Source: Paraburkholderia mimosarum LMG 23256 = NBRC 106338 (GTDB taxonomy: Bacteria > Pseudomonadota > Gammaproteobacteria > Burkholderiales > Burkholderiaceae). Taken from it: a DNA stretch of 38,795 nucleotides. Positions 17,577-25,885 of this stretch are shown in pieces (position 1 is the stretch's first letter; the number at the start of each line of letters is the position of its first letter). The notes beneath the pieces are model-generated. The model did not search any database. It was not told the DNA's origin and worked only from the letters and a program-made list of their open reading frames with translations. Both the position numbers and the translations under genes were made by a program. The stretch covers positions 1 through 38,795 of the forward strand of contig NZ_BBJJ01000061.1 of the NCBI RefSeq assembly GCF_000739815.1. The letters are read 5' to 3'.

Positions 17577-18245
17577 ATGTGGACATCATCCGGTGCAGCG
17601 AGCCTGGAAGTGGCCGGTGTGCGCATTCCGTCCACGTCGCTGGCGAGGGCAGCCGAGGAGAGCGCCCGCGCGTCGCTGCCGGCAGTGCTGCTCGGCCACG
17701 CGAAGCGCGTGTTCGTGTTCGCGGCATTGAGCGCCAGGCGCGACGGCCTTGCGTGCGACGCGCAGACGCTCTATGTGAGCGCGTTGTACGCGAACATGGG
17801 CCTGAGCGCGGCCTACGCGCATTCGACCATGCGCTACGAGCTGGACAGTGCCGACGCCGCGCGGCGGCTTCTGCATCATCACGGCGCGAGTGCGCGCGAG
17901 CAGGACGAAGCGTGGCTTGCGATCGCGCTGCACACCTCGCCGGGCATCCCGGAGCGCATCTCCCCGCTCGCGGCCGTGCTCGCGGCGGCGGTGAGCACCG
18001 ACCTCGTCGCCGCGCAGTTCGATTCCTATACGGGCCGCGAGCGTGCCGGAGTGCTCGCCGCGTATCCGCGCGGCAAGGGCTTCAAGGACGCGATCATCGG
18101 TGCGATGGGGTACGGCATGAAACACCGGCCGCAAACGAGCTTCGGCACGCGCAACGCCGACCTGCTCGACCGCATCGATCCGAACTATTGCCGCGAGAAC
18201 TTCTGCGGGAAGATTCTTGGCTCGCAATGGCAGGACCACGCGTGA
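17577..18245 (+). CDS. HD-domain protein, cyanamide hydratase-like, with degenerate HD motif
   Basis: 222 residues. It aligns by eye with the HD proteins related to cyanamide hydratase: VRIPSTSLARAA, LLGHAKRVFVFAAL with the first metal His41, LYVSALYANMGL, YELDSADAARRLL, AIALHTSPGIPE with His119, and Asp142 in STDLV. The family doublet expected within LFHDLGL is here Ala72-Asn73 (LYANMGL), so two metal ligands are missing. GAGGAGGCAGGC precedes the ATG, a strong ribosome binding site. It lies 86 bases after the amidohydrolase gene, probably in the same operon. It may be catalytically inactive or have changed chemistry. Confidence 0.75.
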   Translation: MWTSSGAASLEVAGVRIPSTSLARAAEESARASLPAVLLGHAKRVFVFAALSARRDGLACDAQTLYVSALYANMGLSAAYAHSTMRYELDSADAARRLLHHHGASAREQDEAWLAIALHTSPGIPERISPLAAVLAAAVSTDLVAAQFDSYTGRERAGVLAAYPRGKGFKDAIIGAMGYGMKHRPQTSFGTRNADLLDRIDPNYCRENFCGKILGSQWQDHA

Positions 18246-18339
18246 AGGCGCAGCCACGTCTTTCGCGCATTTTGGGCGCAATGCCGACTACGTCGGCGTC
18301 CGGGCTCGGCTGGCAGACCATGGCATGGCAAGAGAAAAG

Positions 18340-18651
18340 ATGCACACACAACCCTATAGTCTCGAACTGGTGCGGCTCGCCGCCGCGGCGCGTGCGAACA
18401 TCGATGACGCGCGCGTCTGGCGCTGGTACGCCGATCTCATGGAAGACGATCGCGTGAGCTGCATGCGAATCCGCAACGGCTGGCGGATCACCGTCGACGG
18501 ACGCTCCACGGTGGAGGACGAGTCGTTCGATTGCGCGGTACGCCGCGCCGCGCAGATGTGGAGCGACATCGCACAGGCCCAGGTCAAGCTGAAACGCCGC
18601 CGCAAAACCGCAGCGAAGACGCAAACGTTCGATGTGCCGCAACTTTGGTGA
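18340..18651 (+). CDS. Small protein of unknown function
   Basis: 103 residues from the ATG at 18340, or 108 from an in-frame ATG at 18325; neither has a strong ribosome binding site. The sequence is soluble, with a WRWYADLMEDDRVSCMRIRNGW segment and a very basic stretch near the C-terminus (KLKRRRKTAAKTQ). I do not recognise a family. It follows the degenerate HD gene by about 95 bases on the same strand. Confidence 0.55.
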   Translation: MHTQPYSLELVRLAAAARANIDDARVWRWYADLMEDDRVSCMRIRNGWRITVDGRSTVEDESFDCAVRRAAQMWSDIAQAQVKLKRRRKTAAKTQTFDVPQLW

Positions 18652-18780
18652 TTCGGGCAAACGCTTTAGTCTCACGCGCTGCGCCCCCATTGTGCTGCGA
18701 CAGTCGAATGTGCGAGCGCGCGGTGCGATACGAAGCCGGCGGTCCTGCCGGAGTATCTGGCCGATTGCGCGTCGCGAACG

Positions 18781-20655
18781 CTAGCCGACGCTGCCGGCCA
18801 CTCGCAGCTTGCGCAGCCGGGCGGTTTTTTTGTGCTGGTGCTCCTCGATGCGCACCAGCACATCCCTTAGGAAAGCTAATGTTTCGAGAATGTATGGCCC
18901 CTTGTTGAGCATCACGCACTCGGCGCGGCTGCCCATCGCCGCGTCGCTGACTTCCGCGCGTGAAGGCATGCCTCCCTTGGCGAGCGATTCGAGCACCTGG
19001 GTGGCCCAGATGACCGGCACGTGCGCGGCTTCGCATAGCCACAGGATTTCTTCCTGCACTTCGGACAGGCGCTCGAAACCCACTTCCACGCCCAGATCGC
19101 CGCGGGCGATCATCACGGCGATGGGCGGATGCCGCATCGCGCTCAGCAAAAGCTCCGGTAGCCGGCTGAATGCGGTTTTCGTTTCGATCTTGAGGATGAT
19201 GCCAAGGTGCGACGCGTCGAGCCGCGCGAGCTCGTGCAGCAGGTCGTCGATGTCGTTCGCGCGCTGAACGAACGACATGGCGACGGCGTCCGCATGCTGC
19301 GCGACGAACGCGAGATCCTCGATGTCTTTGGGCGTCAGTGCGGGTAACGCAAGATTCGATTCCGGCAGGTTGATGCCCTTCCCGGACCGAAGTTTCGCCG
19401 TACCCCCTGCGGTGCCTGTGATCTCGACCCGCAAACGGTCGTCGACGATATCGCGAATCACACCCTGGATCTTGCCGTCGTCAAACAGGATCGGCTCGCC
19501 GATACGCACGCCGCCGAACACCTCGGCGAGCGCACACGAGACGAACGCCGGTTGCGCGACGCGGCCCTCGTCGTCGTAGATTGCATCGCGCCCGGGCGCC
19601 TCGCCTCGAACGACTTCCAGGACATCGCCGACCCGCAGCGAAATCCATTGTTCGACTGCCGGCAACGCGCCCACCTTTCCCTTGACGATCAACGACTGCC
19701 CTCGCCGCAATACGAAGCGCAGTCCGGGAATGACATAGGCCGACCTGTCGGTTTCGCATAGACACTCGCCAGGACGAACTTCGATGACGGCAAGCACACG
19801 CTCGCGGCCGCGCGCATCGACGAATGCAATGCTGTCGCCCGGTTTCGCGTGGCTGAGGAGCGACGCTTCGACCGGAATCGACGGAACATCCCCATCGCAT
19901 CCCGTGATGTCTTCCTCCGTTAGCCGCACACGGGCGAGACGGGTCACTTGCCCCAGCGCGTTGCGGCTCGGCCGCAACTTGAAGACGGCCGGACCGGGCG
20001 CAATGGGACCGGTACGGAGCTTTGGGCCCGCGAGGTCGAACGAAATCAGGCATCGTTCACCAAGCTCGCGCTCGGCGTGGCGAAGATGCTCGACCATGCG
20101 CTGCCAGATCGCCGGGGAATCGCGGGCGCAATTGATCCGCATGATGCCCATGCCCGCTTCGACGAGTCGGCGAATCAGATCCGGATCGTCGGCCGCCTCC
20201 CCGGGCATCGTGACCATGATCCGGGTCCGGCGCCCTTGTGGCCCGGCGCCCAGGATCGCTTCCGCGTGCGCTTCGAGCAAGGCTGGGCCGCTATCGAAGG
20301 TGATCGACGGATCTTCGATAACATCGGTGGGAACGGGTTCGGCCAGCAGCGTGTACAGCACGCGTAGCACGGCCTGCAGCGAGGCCATGACGCGCGACTC
20401 CATGCGTCCCAGCGAACTGAGCCCGAGGCGCGCGAGATCGTCCTGAAGGGCTCGCACGTCATGGCGACGCACCGCGAGGTAGTGGACCAGATTGACCGTG
20501 CTGGCCCGCATCGAGGCCGCCGCGAGGTCGAACGCTGCGCAAGATCCGTGCTCCGCTGCGAGGGCGGCGAGCCGCAATTCCTCGACGCCGTCTTTCACTT
20601 GCGCGAGCCGGGTCTCCCAGGCCAGGGCGTTCCCGGTTTCTTGCGTGCTATTCAT
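18781..20655 (-). CDS. Pyruvate kinase-like protein with N-terminal extension, atypical active site
   Basis: 624 residues against about 475 for normal pyruvate kinase. Residues 1-140 are a helical extension without recognised homology. The barrel motifs are present: DLAGPKLRT (207-215), GKGINLPE (426-433), SFVQRAND (461-468), phosphotransfer KIE (489-491), ARGDLGVEV (517-525) and ATQVLESLA (551-559). The usual RLNFSHG is RINCARD at 173-179, replacing the potassium-binding Ser and the His. The inserted B domain is roughly twice normal length, and the C-terminal allosteric domain is absent. The gene is divergent from phosphoketolase, so a role in the same carbon flow is likely. Catalytic activity is uncertain. 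Confidence 0.8.
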   Translation of the reverse strand: MNSTQETGNALAWETRLAQVKDGVEELRLAALAAEHGSCAAFDLAAASMRASTVNLVHYLAVRRHDVRALQDDLARLGLSSLGRMESRVMASLQAVLRVLYTLLAEPVPTDVIEDPSITFDSGPALLEAHAEAILGAGPQGRRTRIMVTMPGEAADDPDLIRRLVEAGMGIMRINCARDSPAIWQRMVEHLRHAERELGERCLISFDLAGPKLRTGPIAPGPAVFKLRPSRNALGQVTRLARVRLTEEDITGCDGDVPSIPVEASLLSHAKPGDSIAFVDARGRERVLAVIEVRPGECLCETDRSAYVIPGLRFVLRRGQSLIVKGKVGALPAVEQWISLRVGDVLEVVRGEAPGRDAIYDDEGRVAQPAFVSCALAEVFGGVRIGEPILFDDGKIQGVIRDIVDDRLRVEITGTAGGTAKLRSGKGINLPESNLALPALTPKDIEDLAFVAQHADAVAMSFVQRANDIDDLLHELARLDASHLGIILKIETKTAFSRLPELLLSAMRHPPIAVMIARGDLGVEVGFERLSEVQEEILWLCEAAHVPVIWATQVLESLAKGGMPSRAEVSDAAMGSRAECVMLNKGPYILETLAFLRDVLVRIEEHQHKKTARLRKLRVAGSVG

Positions 20656-20891
20656 CGCAGGCCACTCCCACGTGGACCATCATGTTCCGTCCGCCGTCAA
20701 CGCCAATCCCGGCTGCGGGCCAAACTTTCACCGTAGTCAGGCAGCATGACAGTTGCATGAATTGCCACCATTGCCGCGCTACCGCCAATTCCCGTTCGCA
20801 AACGCGTTGAATGCCAGGCGGGGCACGGGTTTCCGATCGGTCACGTTTTGCCGCGCGCGAAGGGGTAGCTGACTTGTCATGCCAGACTTTC

Positions 20892-20919
20892 TTGAATTGC
20901 CCGTGCAGTAACGTATCCT
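20892..20919 (+). promoter_or_regulatory. Possible sigma-70 promoter for the phosphoketolase gene
   Basis: TTGAAT at 20892-20897 and TATCCT at 20914-20919 are separated by 16 bases, about 130 bases before the phosphoketolase ATG. Each hexamer matches four of six consensus positions. It lies in the roughly 390-base divergent region shared with the pyruvate-kinase-like gene. Confidence 0.3.
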
Positions 20920-21048
20920 GCGGTCAGTATGCACCTGGCTTTTCCCTCTGTTGGCCAGTCCCGCGCGGTCGCCGCAAGCGCCGGCCCCTCGACCGACCGT
21001 CAACGCCCGCGCGGCGCAACCCCGCGGCATGGGCAAGGAGATGCAGAT

Positions 21049-23448
21049 ATGGGCAATACCGCCTCTTCGGACATTCCCCTCCAGGCAACGCCACTCGACA
21101 ACGACGAGCTTCGAGCCATCGACGGCTGGTGGCGCGCATGCAATTACCTGTCGGTGGGCATGATCTTCCTGATAGACAACCCGCTGCTGCGAGAGCCGCT
21201 GAAGCCGGAGCACGTCAAGGCGCGTCTGCTCGGGCATTGGGGCGCGAGTCCGGCGCTCTCTTTCGTCTGGGCGCACCTGAACCGGCTCATCCGGCGCGAT
21301 GATCTCAACATGATCTTCATGGCGGGCCCGGGCCACGGCGCGCCTGGCGTGCTCGGGCCCGCCTGGCTCGAAGGCACGTATTCGGAGGTGTATCCGGACA
21401 AGAGCGAAGACGCCGAGGGCATGCAGAAGTTCTTCAAGCAGTTCTCGTTTCCGGGGCATATCGGCTCGCATGTGACGCCTGAAACGCCCGGCTCGATCCA
21501 CGAGGGAGGCGAACTGGGCTACAGCCTCTCTCACGCCTATGGCGCGGCGCTCGACAATCCGGACCTGATCGTGGCGTGCGTGATCGGAGACGGCGAAGCC
21601 GAGACCGGGCCCCTGGCGACGGCATGGCATTCGAACAAGTTCGTCAATCCTGTGCGTGACGGGACGGTGCTGCCCATCCTCAACCTCAACGGCTACAAGA
21701 TCGCCAACCCGACGGTGCTTTCGCGCATCAGCCACGAAGAACTGGAGTCGTTGTTCGTCGGCTACGGCTACCGGCCTTATTTCGTCGAGGGAGACGACCA
21801 CGAAGCGATGCACCAGAAAATGGCGGCGACGCTCGACGCCGTAGCCGCCGAGATTCGGGCGATTCGCGAACGCGCGCGTAGCGCCGGCACGGTGGAGCGG
21901 CCACGCTGGCCGATGATCGTGCTGCGCACGCCCAAAGGCTGGAGCGGACCCAAGGAAATCAACGGCCACAAGGTCGAAGGATCGTGGCGCGCGCACCAGG
22001 TGCCATTCTCCGACGTGCGCGGCAATGCGGCGAACCTCGCGGTGCTGGAAACCTGGCTGCGCAGTTACCGGCCGGAAGAGCTTTTCGACGAGAACGGCAG
22101 GCTGGTGCCCGAACTGAGAGCGCTTGCGCCGCGCGGACCGCGTCGTATGAGCGCCAATCCGCATGCCAATGGCGGGATATTGCGCCGCGAGTTGAAGCTG
22201 CCTGATTTTCGGGCCTACGCCGTCGACGTGACGCAACCCGGAAAGATCCTCCGGGAAAACACGCGGCCGCTCGGCGAGTACCTGCGCGACGTCATGCGCT
22301 GCAATATGCAAACGTTCCGCGTATTCGGGCCTGACGAGACGGCATCGAATCGCCTGCAGGCGATCTATGAGGTTTCGAAAAAAGTCTGGATGGCCGATCT
22401 CTTGCCCGAGGACGAGGACGGCGGCGAACTCGCTCGCGATGGCCGCGTCATGGAAATCCTTTCCGAGCACACGTTGATGGGCTGGCTCGAAGGATATCTG
22501 CTTACCGGACGCCACGGCTTTTTCCACACTTACGAAGCCTTCGCGCACGTGGTCGATTCGATGTTCAACCAGCACGCAAAATGGCTCGACATCTGCAAGA
22601 ACCATGTGCCGTGGCGCGCCTCGGTGGCCTCGCAGAATATCCTGCTTTCGTCGACGGTGTGGCGCCAGGATCACAACGGCTTTTCGCACCAGGACCCGGG
22701 CTTTATCGATCTGGTCACCAACAAGAGCCCATCGGTGACCCGCGTTTATCTGCCGCCCGACGCCAACACGCTGCTCGTCACTGCAGATCATTGCCTGCGC
22801 TCGACGAACTGCATCAACGTGATCGTGGCCGACAAGCAAAAGCATCTCCAGTTCACGACGATCGACGAGGCGGTCGTGCATTGCGCAAAGGGAATCGGCG
22901 TGTGGCGCCGGGCGTGCTCCGACGAAGGCGCCGAGCCGGATGTTGTGATGGCATGCTGCGGCGATGTCGCGACCCAGGAAGCGCTGGCGGCAACCGCGAT
23001 CCTGCGCGAACGACTTCCCGAACTCAAGCTGCGCTTCGTGAACGTGGTCGATCTCTTCAAGATGCAACCGATCACCGAGCATCCACATGGCTCCAAGCCT
23101 CGTGAGTTCGATAGTCTGTTCACGGTCGACAAACCGGTGATCTTCAACTTCCACGGATATCCGTGGTTGATCCACAAGCTCTCCTATCGATTTCGCAATC
23201 ACGACAACATGCATGTGCGCGGCTACAAGGAGAAGGGCAATATCAACACGCCGCTCGAACTGGCCATCCTCAATCAGGTCGACCGCTTCAATCTCGTCAT
23301 CGACGTGCTGGACCGCGTGCCGCGCTTGCAGGGCAGAACCGCGCATCTTCGGGAAGACATGAGGAACGCCATCATCAGCAACCTGAACTACGCGCACACG
23401 TATGGCATCGACCGCGCCGAGATCACGGACTGGGTCTGGCCGGAGTAG
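21049..23448 (+). CDS. xfp: Phosphoketolase (xylulose-5-phosphate/fructose-6-phosphate)
   Basis: 799 residues, the normal phosphoketolase length. It splits xylulose 5-phosphate (and often fructose 6-phosphate) with phosphate into acetyl phosphate plus an aldose phosphate, using thiamine diphosphate. Visible motifs are GHWGASPALSF near 62, AGPGHGAPG near 92, the signature HVTPETPGSIHEGGELGYSL (141-160), and the cofactor-binding GDGEAETGP (180-188). The C-terminal part includes the phosphoketolase NVVDLFKM and FHGYPWLIHKL segments. The ATG at 21049 has AAGGAG eight bases upstream and gives the expected N-terminus, although the frame is open further upstream. Substrate preference cannot be told from sequence. 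Confidence 0.95.
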   Translation: MGNTASSDIPLQATPLDNDELRAIDGWWRACNYLSVGMIFLIDNPLLREPLKPEHVKARLLGHWGASPALSFVWAHLNRLIRRDDLNMIFMAGPGHGAPGVLGPAWLEGTYSEVYPDKSEDAEGMQKFFKQFSFPGHIGSHVTPETPGSIHEGGELGYSLSHAYGAALDNPDLIVACVIGDGEAETGPLATAWHSNKFVNPVRDGTVLPILNLNGYKIANPTVLSRISHEELESLFVGYGYRPYFVEGDDHEAMHQKMAATLDAVAAEIRAIRERARSAGTVERPRWPMIVLRTPKGWSGPKEINGHKVEGSWRAHQVPFSDVRGNAANLAVLETWLRSYRPEELFDENGRLVPELRALAPRGPRRMSANPHANGGILRRELKLPDFRAYAVDVTQPGKILRENTRPLGEYLRDVMRCNMQTFRVFGPDETASNRLQAIYEVSKKVWMADLLPEDEDGGELARDGRVMEILSEHTLMGWLEGYLLTGRHGFFHTYEAFAHVVDSMFNQHAKWLDICKNHVPWRASVASQNILLSSTVWRQDHNGFSHQDPGFIDLVTNKSPSVTRVYLPPDANTLLVTADHCLRSTNCINVIVADKQKHLQFTTIDEAVVHCAKGIGVWRRACSDEGAEPDVVMACCGDVATQEALAATAILRERLPELKLRFVNVVDLFKMQPITEHPHGSKPREFDSLFTVDKPVIFNFHGYPWLIHKLSYRFRNHDNMHVRGYKEKGNINTPLELAILNQVDRFNLVIDVLDRVPRLQGRTAHLREDMRNAIISNLNYAHTYGIDRAEITDWVWPE

Positions 23449-23645
23449 CGGCGCATCTGCATGCCGCTTGACACCATCGAGCGGCGAAAGTCAGCGCGGG
23501 AAAGTACTCAGATGCGCGGACTTCGGCCGCGCTGCCGATCGTAGTATTCTCTACCGACGCGGCTTTCGGGGGACGCTCATGTGCCGTCGCGAAGCAGTCC
23601 AGTAGCCGGAATAACCCAAACACTCACATAACGAGGAGAGATTCA

Positions 23646-24449
23646 ATGAAGCTGTCGAAACTCCTGTTCACCAGCGCGCTGGCCGTATCGGCACTCGGAT
23701 TTACCGCCGTTTCCGCGTATGCGGAAGATCTGCTGGATTCCGTCAAACAGGCCGGGGTGCTCAAGATCGGCCTCGAAGGCACCTATCCTCCGTTCGATTC
23801 GCGCGACAGCAAGGGCGAACTCGTCGGCTTCGACGTGGATGTCGCGAAAGCCGTGGCCGCCAAGCTCGGCGTCAAGCCCGAATTCATCCCTACCGAGTGG
23901 AGCGGCATTATCGCGGCGCTGCAGTCCGGCAAGTTCGACGTGATCGTCAACCAGGTGACGATCACGCCGCAGCGCCAGCAGGCGCTCGACTTCAGCCAGC
24001 CGTACACGTACTCGGCGGCCCAGCTCATTCAGCGCTCCGACGACAAGCGCGACTTCAAGTCGCTCGACGAGTTCAAGGGCGACAAAAAGCTCGGCGTGAC
24101 GCTCGGCACCAACTACGACCAGATGGCGCGCGCCGTGCCCGGCATCAACGTGCAGACTTATCCCGGCGCGCCCGAGAAACTGCGCGACCTGGCCGCGAAG
24201 CGCATCGACGCGACGATCGACGACCGTCTGATGCTGCCGTACATCATCAAGACGTCGCAGCTGCCGCTGCGTCCGGGTGCGGTGCTCAAGGGCGCCGATC
24301 AGCAACAGGGCATTCCGTTCCGCAAGGGCAACCCGAAATTCGAAAAGGCGATCAACGACGCACTGACCTCCCTGAAGGAGGACGGTACGCTCAAGAAGAT
24401 CTCCATGCACTGGTTCGGCCAGGACGTCACGCAGCCCGCAGCGCAGTAA
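23646..24449 (+). CDS. Polar amino acid ABC transporter substrate-binding protein
   Basis: 267 residues with a Sec signal peptide (MKLSKLLFTSALAVSALGFT ... VSAYAED). The mature part is an SBP family 3 protein: LKIGLEGTYPPFDSRDSKGELVGFDVDVAKAVAAKLG, IIAALQSGKFDVIVNQVTITPQRQ and LGVTLGTNYDQMA. It resembles FliY/TcyA cystine-binding proteins more than the HisJ-like protein encoded at the right end. GGAGAG lies upstream of the ATG. No permease or ATPase gene is adjacent, so it must share a transporter encoded elsewhere or be a remnant. Ligand specificity for cystine is likely but unproven. Confidence 0.9.
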   Translation: MKLSKLLFTSALAVSALGFTAVSAYAEDLLDSVKQAGVLKIGLEGTYPPFDSRDSKGELVGFDVDVAKAVAAKLGVKPEFIPTEWSGIIAALQSGKFDVIVNQVTITPQRQQALDFSQPYTYSAAQLIQRSDDKRDFKSLDEFKGDKKLGVTLGTNYDQMARAVPGINVQTYPGAPEKLRDLAAKRIDATIDDRLMLPYIIKTSQLPLRPGAVLKGADQQQGIPFRKGNPKFEKAINDALTSLKEDGTLKKISMHWFGQDVTQPAAQ

Positions 24450-24470
24450 CGCCTCGCGCAATGGCATTCG

Positions 24471-24502
24471 ATCGCGCTGGCCGGGTTTTTGGCCAGCGCG
24501 AT
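24471..24502 (+). terminator. Perfect 12-bp inverted repeat after the binding-protein gene
   Basis: ATCGCGCTGGCC at 24471-24482 pairs with GGCCAGCGCGAT at 24491-24502, with GGGTTTTT in the loop. It lies 22 bases after the stop codon. The T-tract is inside the loop, not after the stem, so it is an unusual but plausible transcription end. Confidence 0.5.
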
Positions 24503-25107
24503 TGCTTCACGTGCTGAAGCATTGCCTGTGTTGGAGGTCGCAGCTCCGGCGCCTCCTGGAAGGGGAGGCACTCACGCCCAAACCGTCGAAGCGCGTCAGG
24601 GCTACACGCGTTCAATTCGCCCCGCTGTTGTCCGCCCAGACCGGCGCGCCACCCCAAGGTCAAGCCGTTCATGAAGGTAGCCATCGATACCGCGATGGTT
24701 GCGCAGACAAGCTTCGCGCTGTTTTGAGCATCAAGAGCGGGGCGGACAGGAACTTGCCTCGCGTGGGGGAATCGGTTCCCCACGGTCCCCGGTTGCCCAC
24801 ACGGTGCGACGAGGCTTTCAGTCTGGCGATCTGTTGGGCTTCGGGATCGGTTCACCAACCCTGTTATGTTGACCGCTCACCATTCCAGCGTGAGCATGCC
24901 TTTTATCTCCTGTAGATAGAACGCGTCACGAATAAACGCGAACCCCCTCACTTTCCTTCCTCTGTCGTGCGGACCTGGCTGCTATGTGCGGTCTGCTGGT
25001 CGTTGTCTTCGTCGCGTGGATTTTGGCGGGCGGCGCAAACCGTGTTCAATGCGAAGACATGTTCGCTAACTAACGCATGGATGAGCGGGTTTCATCAAAA
25101 AAGTGTC
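24503..25107. other. Gene-poor stretch, about 600 bases
   Basis: No frame here looks like a known protein. Open frames of up to 143 codons exist on both strands but lack family motifs and have irregular composition. On the minus strand an AGGAGATAAAAGGC sequence precedes an ATG near 24897, but that frame stops after six codons, which could mark a decayed gene. I see no RNA gene or complete mobile element. Confidence 0.4.
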
Positions 25108-25141
25108 TTGACTTGCGTTTAGATGATGACTAGCATCTAAA
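25108..25141 (+). promoter_or_regulatory. TetR-gene promoter overlapped by a palindromic operator
   Basis: TTGACT at 25108-25113 and TAGCAT at 25131-25136 are spaced by 17 bases. TTTAGATG at 25118-25125 and CATCTAAA at 25134-25141 form a perfect inverted repeat covering the spacer and the -10 element. It lies 30-60 bases before the TetR start. This is the layout of an autorepressed TetR promoter. Confidence 0.6.
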
Positions 25142-25170
25142 TCACATCGAGTCACGAAGCAGGGCGGATC

Positions 25171-25743
25171 ATGAGGAAGTCGAGGGAAGAAGCTGCCGAA
25201 ACGCGCCGGCGCATCGTGGCGGTCGCGGCCGAAGCGTTCAGGGCCAACGGCATTCACGCAACGGGCCTTGCCGACGTCATGGCGGCTGCGGGACTGACTC
25301 ATGGCGGCTTCTACCGGCATTTCGAATCGAAGGACCAGCTGGTCGCGCAGGCGTGCGAAGCGGGGCTTGCCGGCATTGTCGGCACGCTTGCCGGCGCGGC
25401 GCAGGGGTGCGAGGGGGAGGAGGCGTACCGCGCCATCGTCGATGCGTACCTTTCCACCGGCCATCGCGACGCGCCCGCGAACGGTTGCCCGTTCGCAAGC
25501 ATGGGCAGCGAACTGGCCCGTGCGGACGAGGCCACGCGCGCGGCAGCATGGCGCGGGGCCGAGGAACTCATCGACATGCTGGCCGCACGCATGGGCACGC
25601 CGGAGGAAAAGGCGGACCGCACGCAGGCCGTGTTCGCATTCGCCGCCATGGTCGGCGCGCTGACCATGGCGAGAATCATCCCGGACGCCGACGCTTCCAC
25701 GTCGCTGCTCGAAGACGTCAGGCAAAACATTGAAATGATTTGA
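25171..25743 (+). CDS. TetR/AcrR-family transcriptional regulator
   Basis: 190 residues. The N-terminal helix-turn-helix is clear: RRRIVAVAAEAFRANGIHATGLADVMAAAGLTHGGFYRHFESKDQLVAQAC. The Ala-rich C-terminal part is the ligand/dimer domain, with a single conserved-looking CPFASMGSELA segment. It is followed by NmrA-like and SDR oxidoreductase genes on the same strand, which it probably represses; TetR-oxidoreductase pairs of this kind often respond to electrophiles or quinones. The inducer is not known. Confidence 0.92.
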   Translation: MRKSREEAAETRRRIVAVAAEAFRANGIHATGLADVMAAAGLTHGGFYRHFESKDQLVAQACEAGLAGIVGTLAGAAQGCEGEEAYRAIVDAYLSTGHRDAPANGCPFASMGSELARADEATRAAAWRGAEELIDMLAARMGTPEEKADRTQAVFAFAAMVGALTMARIIPDADASTSLLEDVRQNIEMI

Positions 25744-25790
25744 ACGTAAGCAGTCGCCGAGGTCATGGCGACTTTCGCTCGCCCTCAAAT

Positions 25791-25859
25791 GTGCATATGC
25801 ACTGAAAGAGGCATCAGAGAAAAACGGGGATGTCGTTTGCCGCACTCGCTGCGAGTGCG
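25791..25859. promoter_or_regulatory. Two perfect palindromes before the NmrA-like gene
   Basis: GTGCATATGCAC at 25791-25802 is a 12-base palindrome. CGCACTCGC at 25841-25849 pairs with GCGAGTGCG at 25851-25859 around a single T. Both lie in the 142-base gap between the TetR and NmrA-like genes. The second ends 26 bases before the start codon and could be an operator or a short hairpin. Confidence 0.5.
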
Positions 25860-25885
25860 CCAACTCACGAAATGGAGGATGCATC

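Noticed and set aside
17577..18245. Naming the HD protein a cyanamide hydratase
   Set aside because: The fold resemblance is good but two metal ligands are replaced, so enzyme activity cannot be claimed.
20779..23397. 872-codon open frame on the minus strand
   Set aside because: It is antisense to phosphoketolase, which has all expected motifs; the reverse frame has none.
24427..24915. Overlapping open frames on both strands as possible transposase remnants
   Set aside because: I could not identify any transposase motif, terminal repeats or target duplication.
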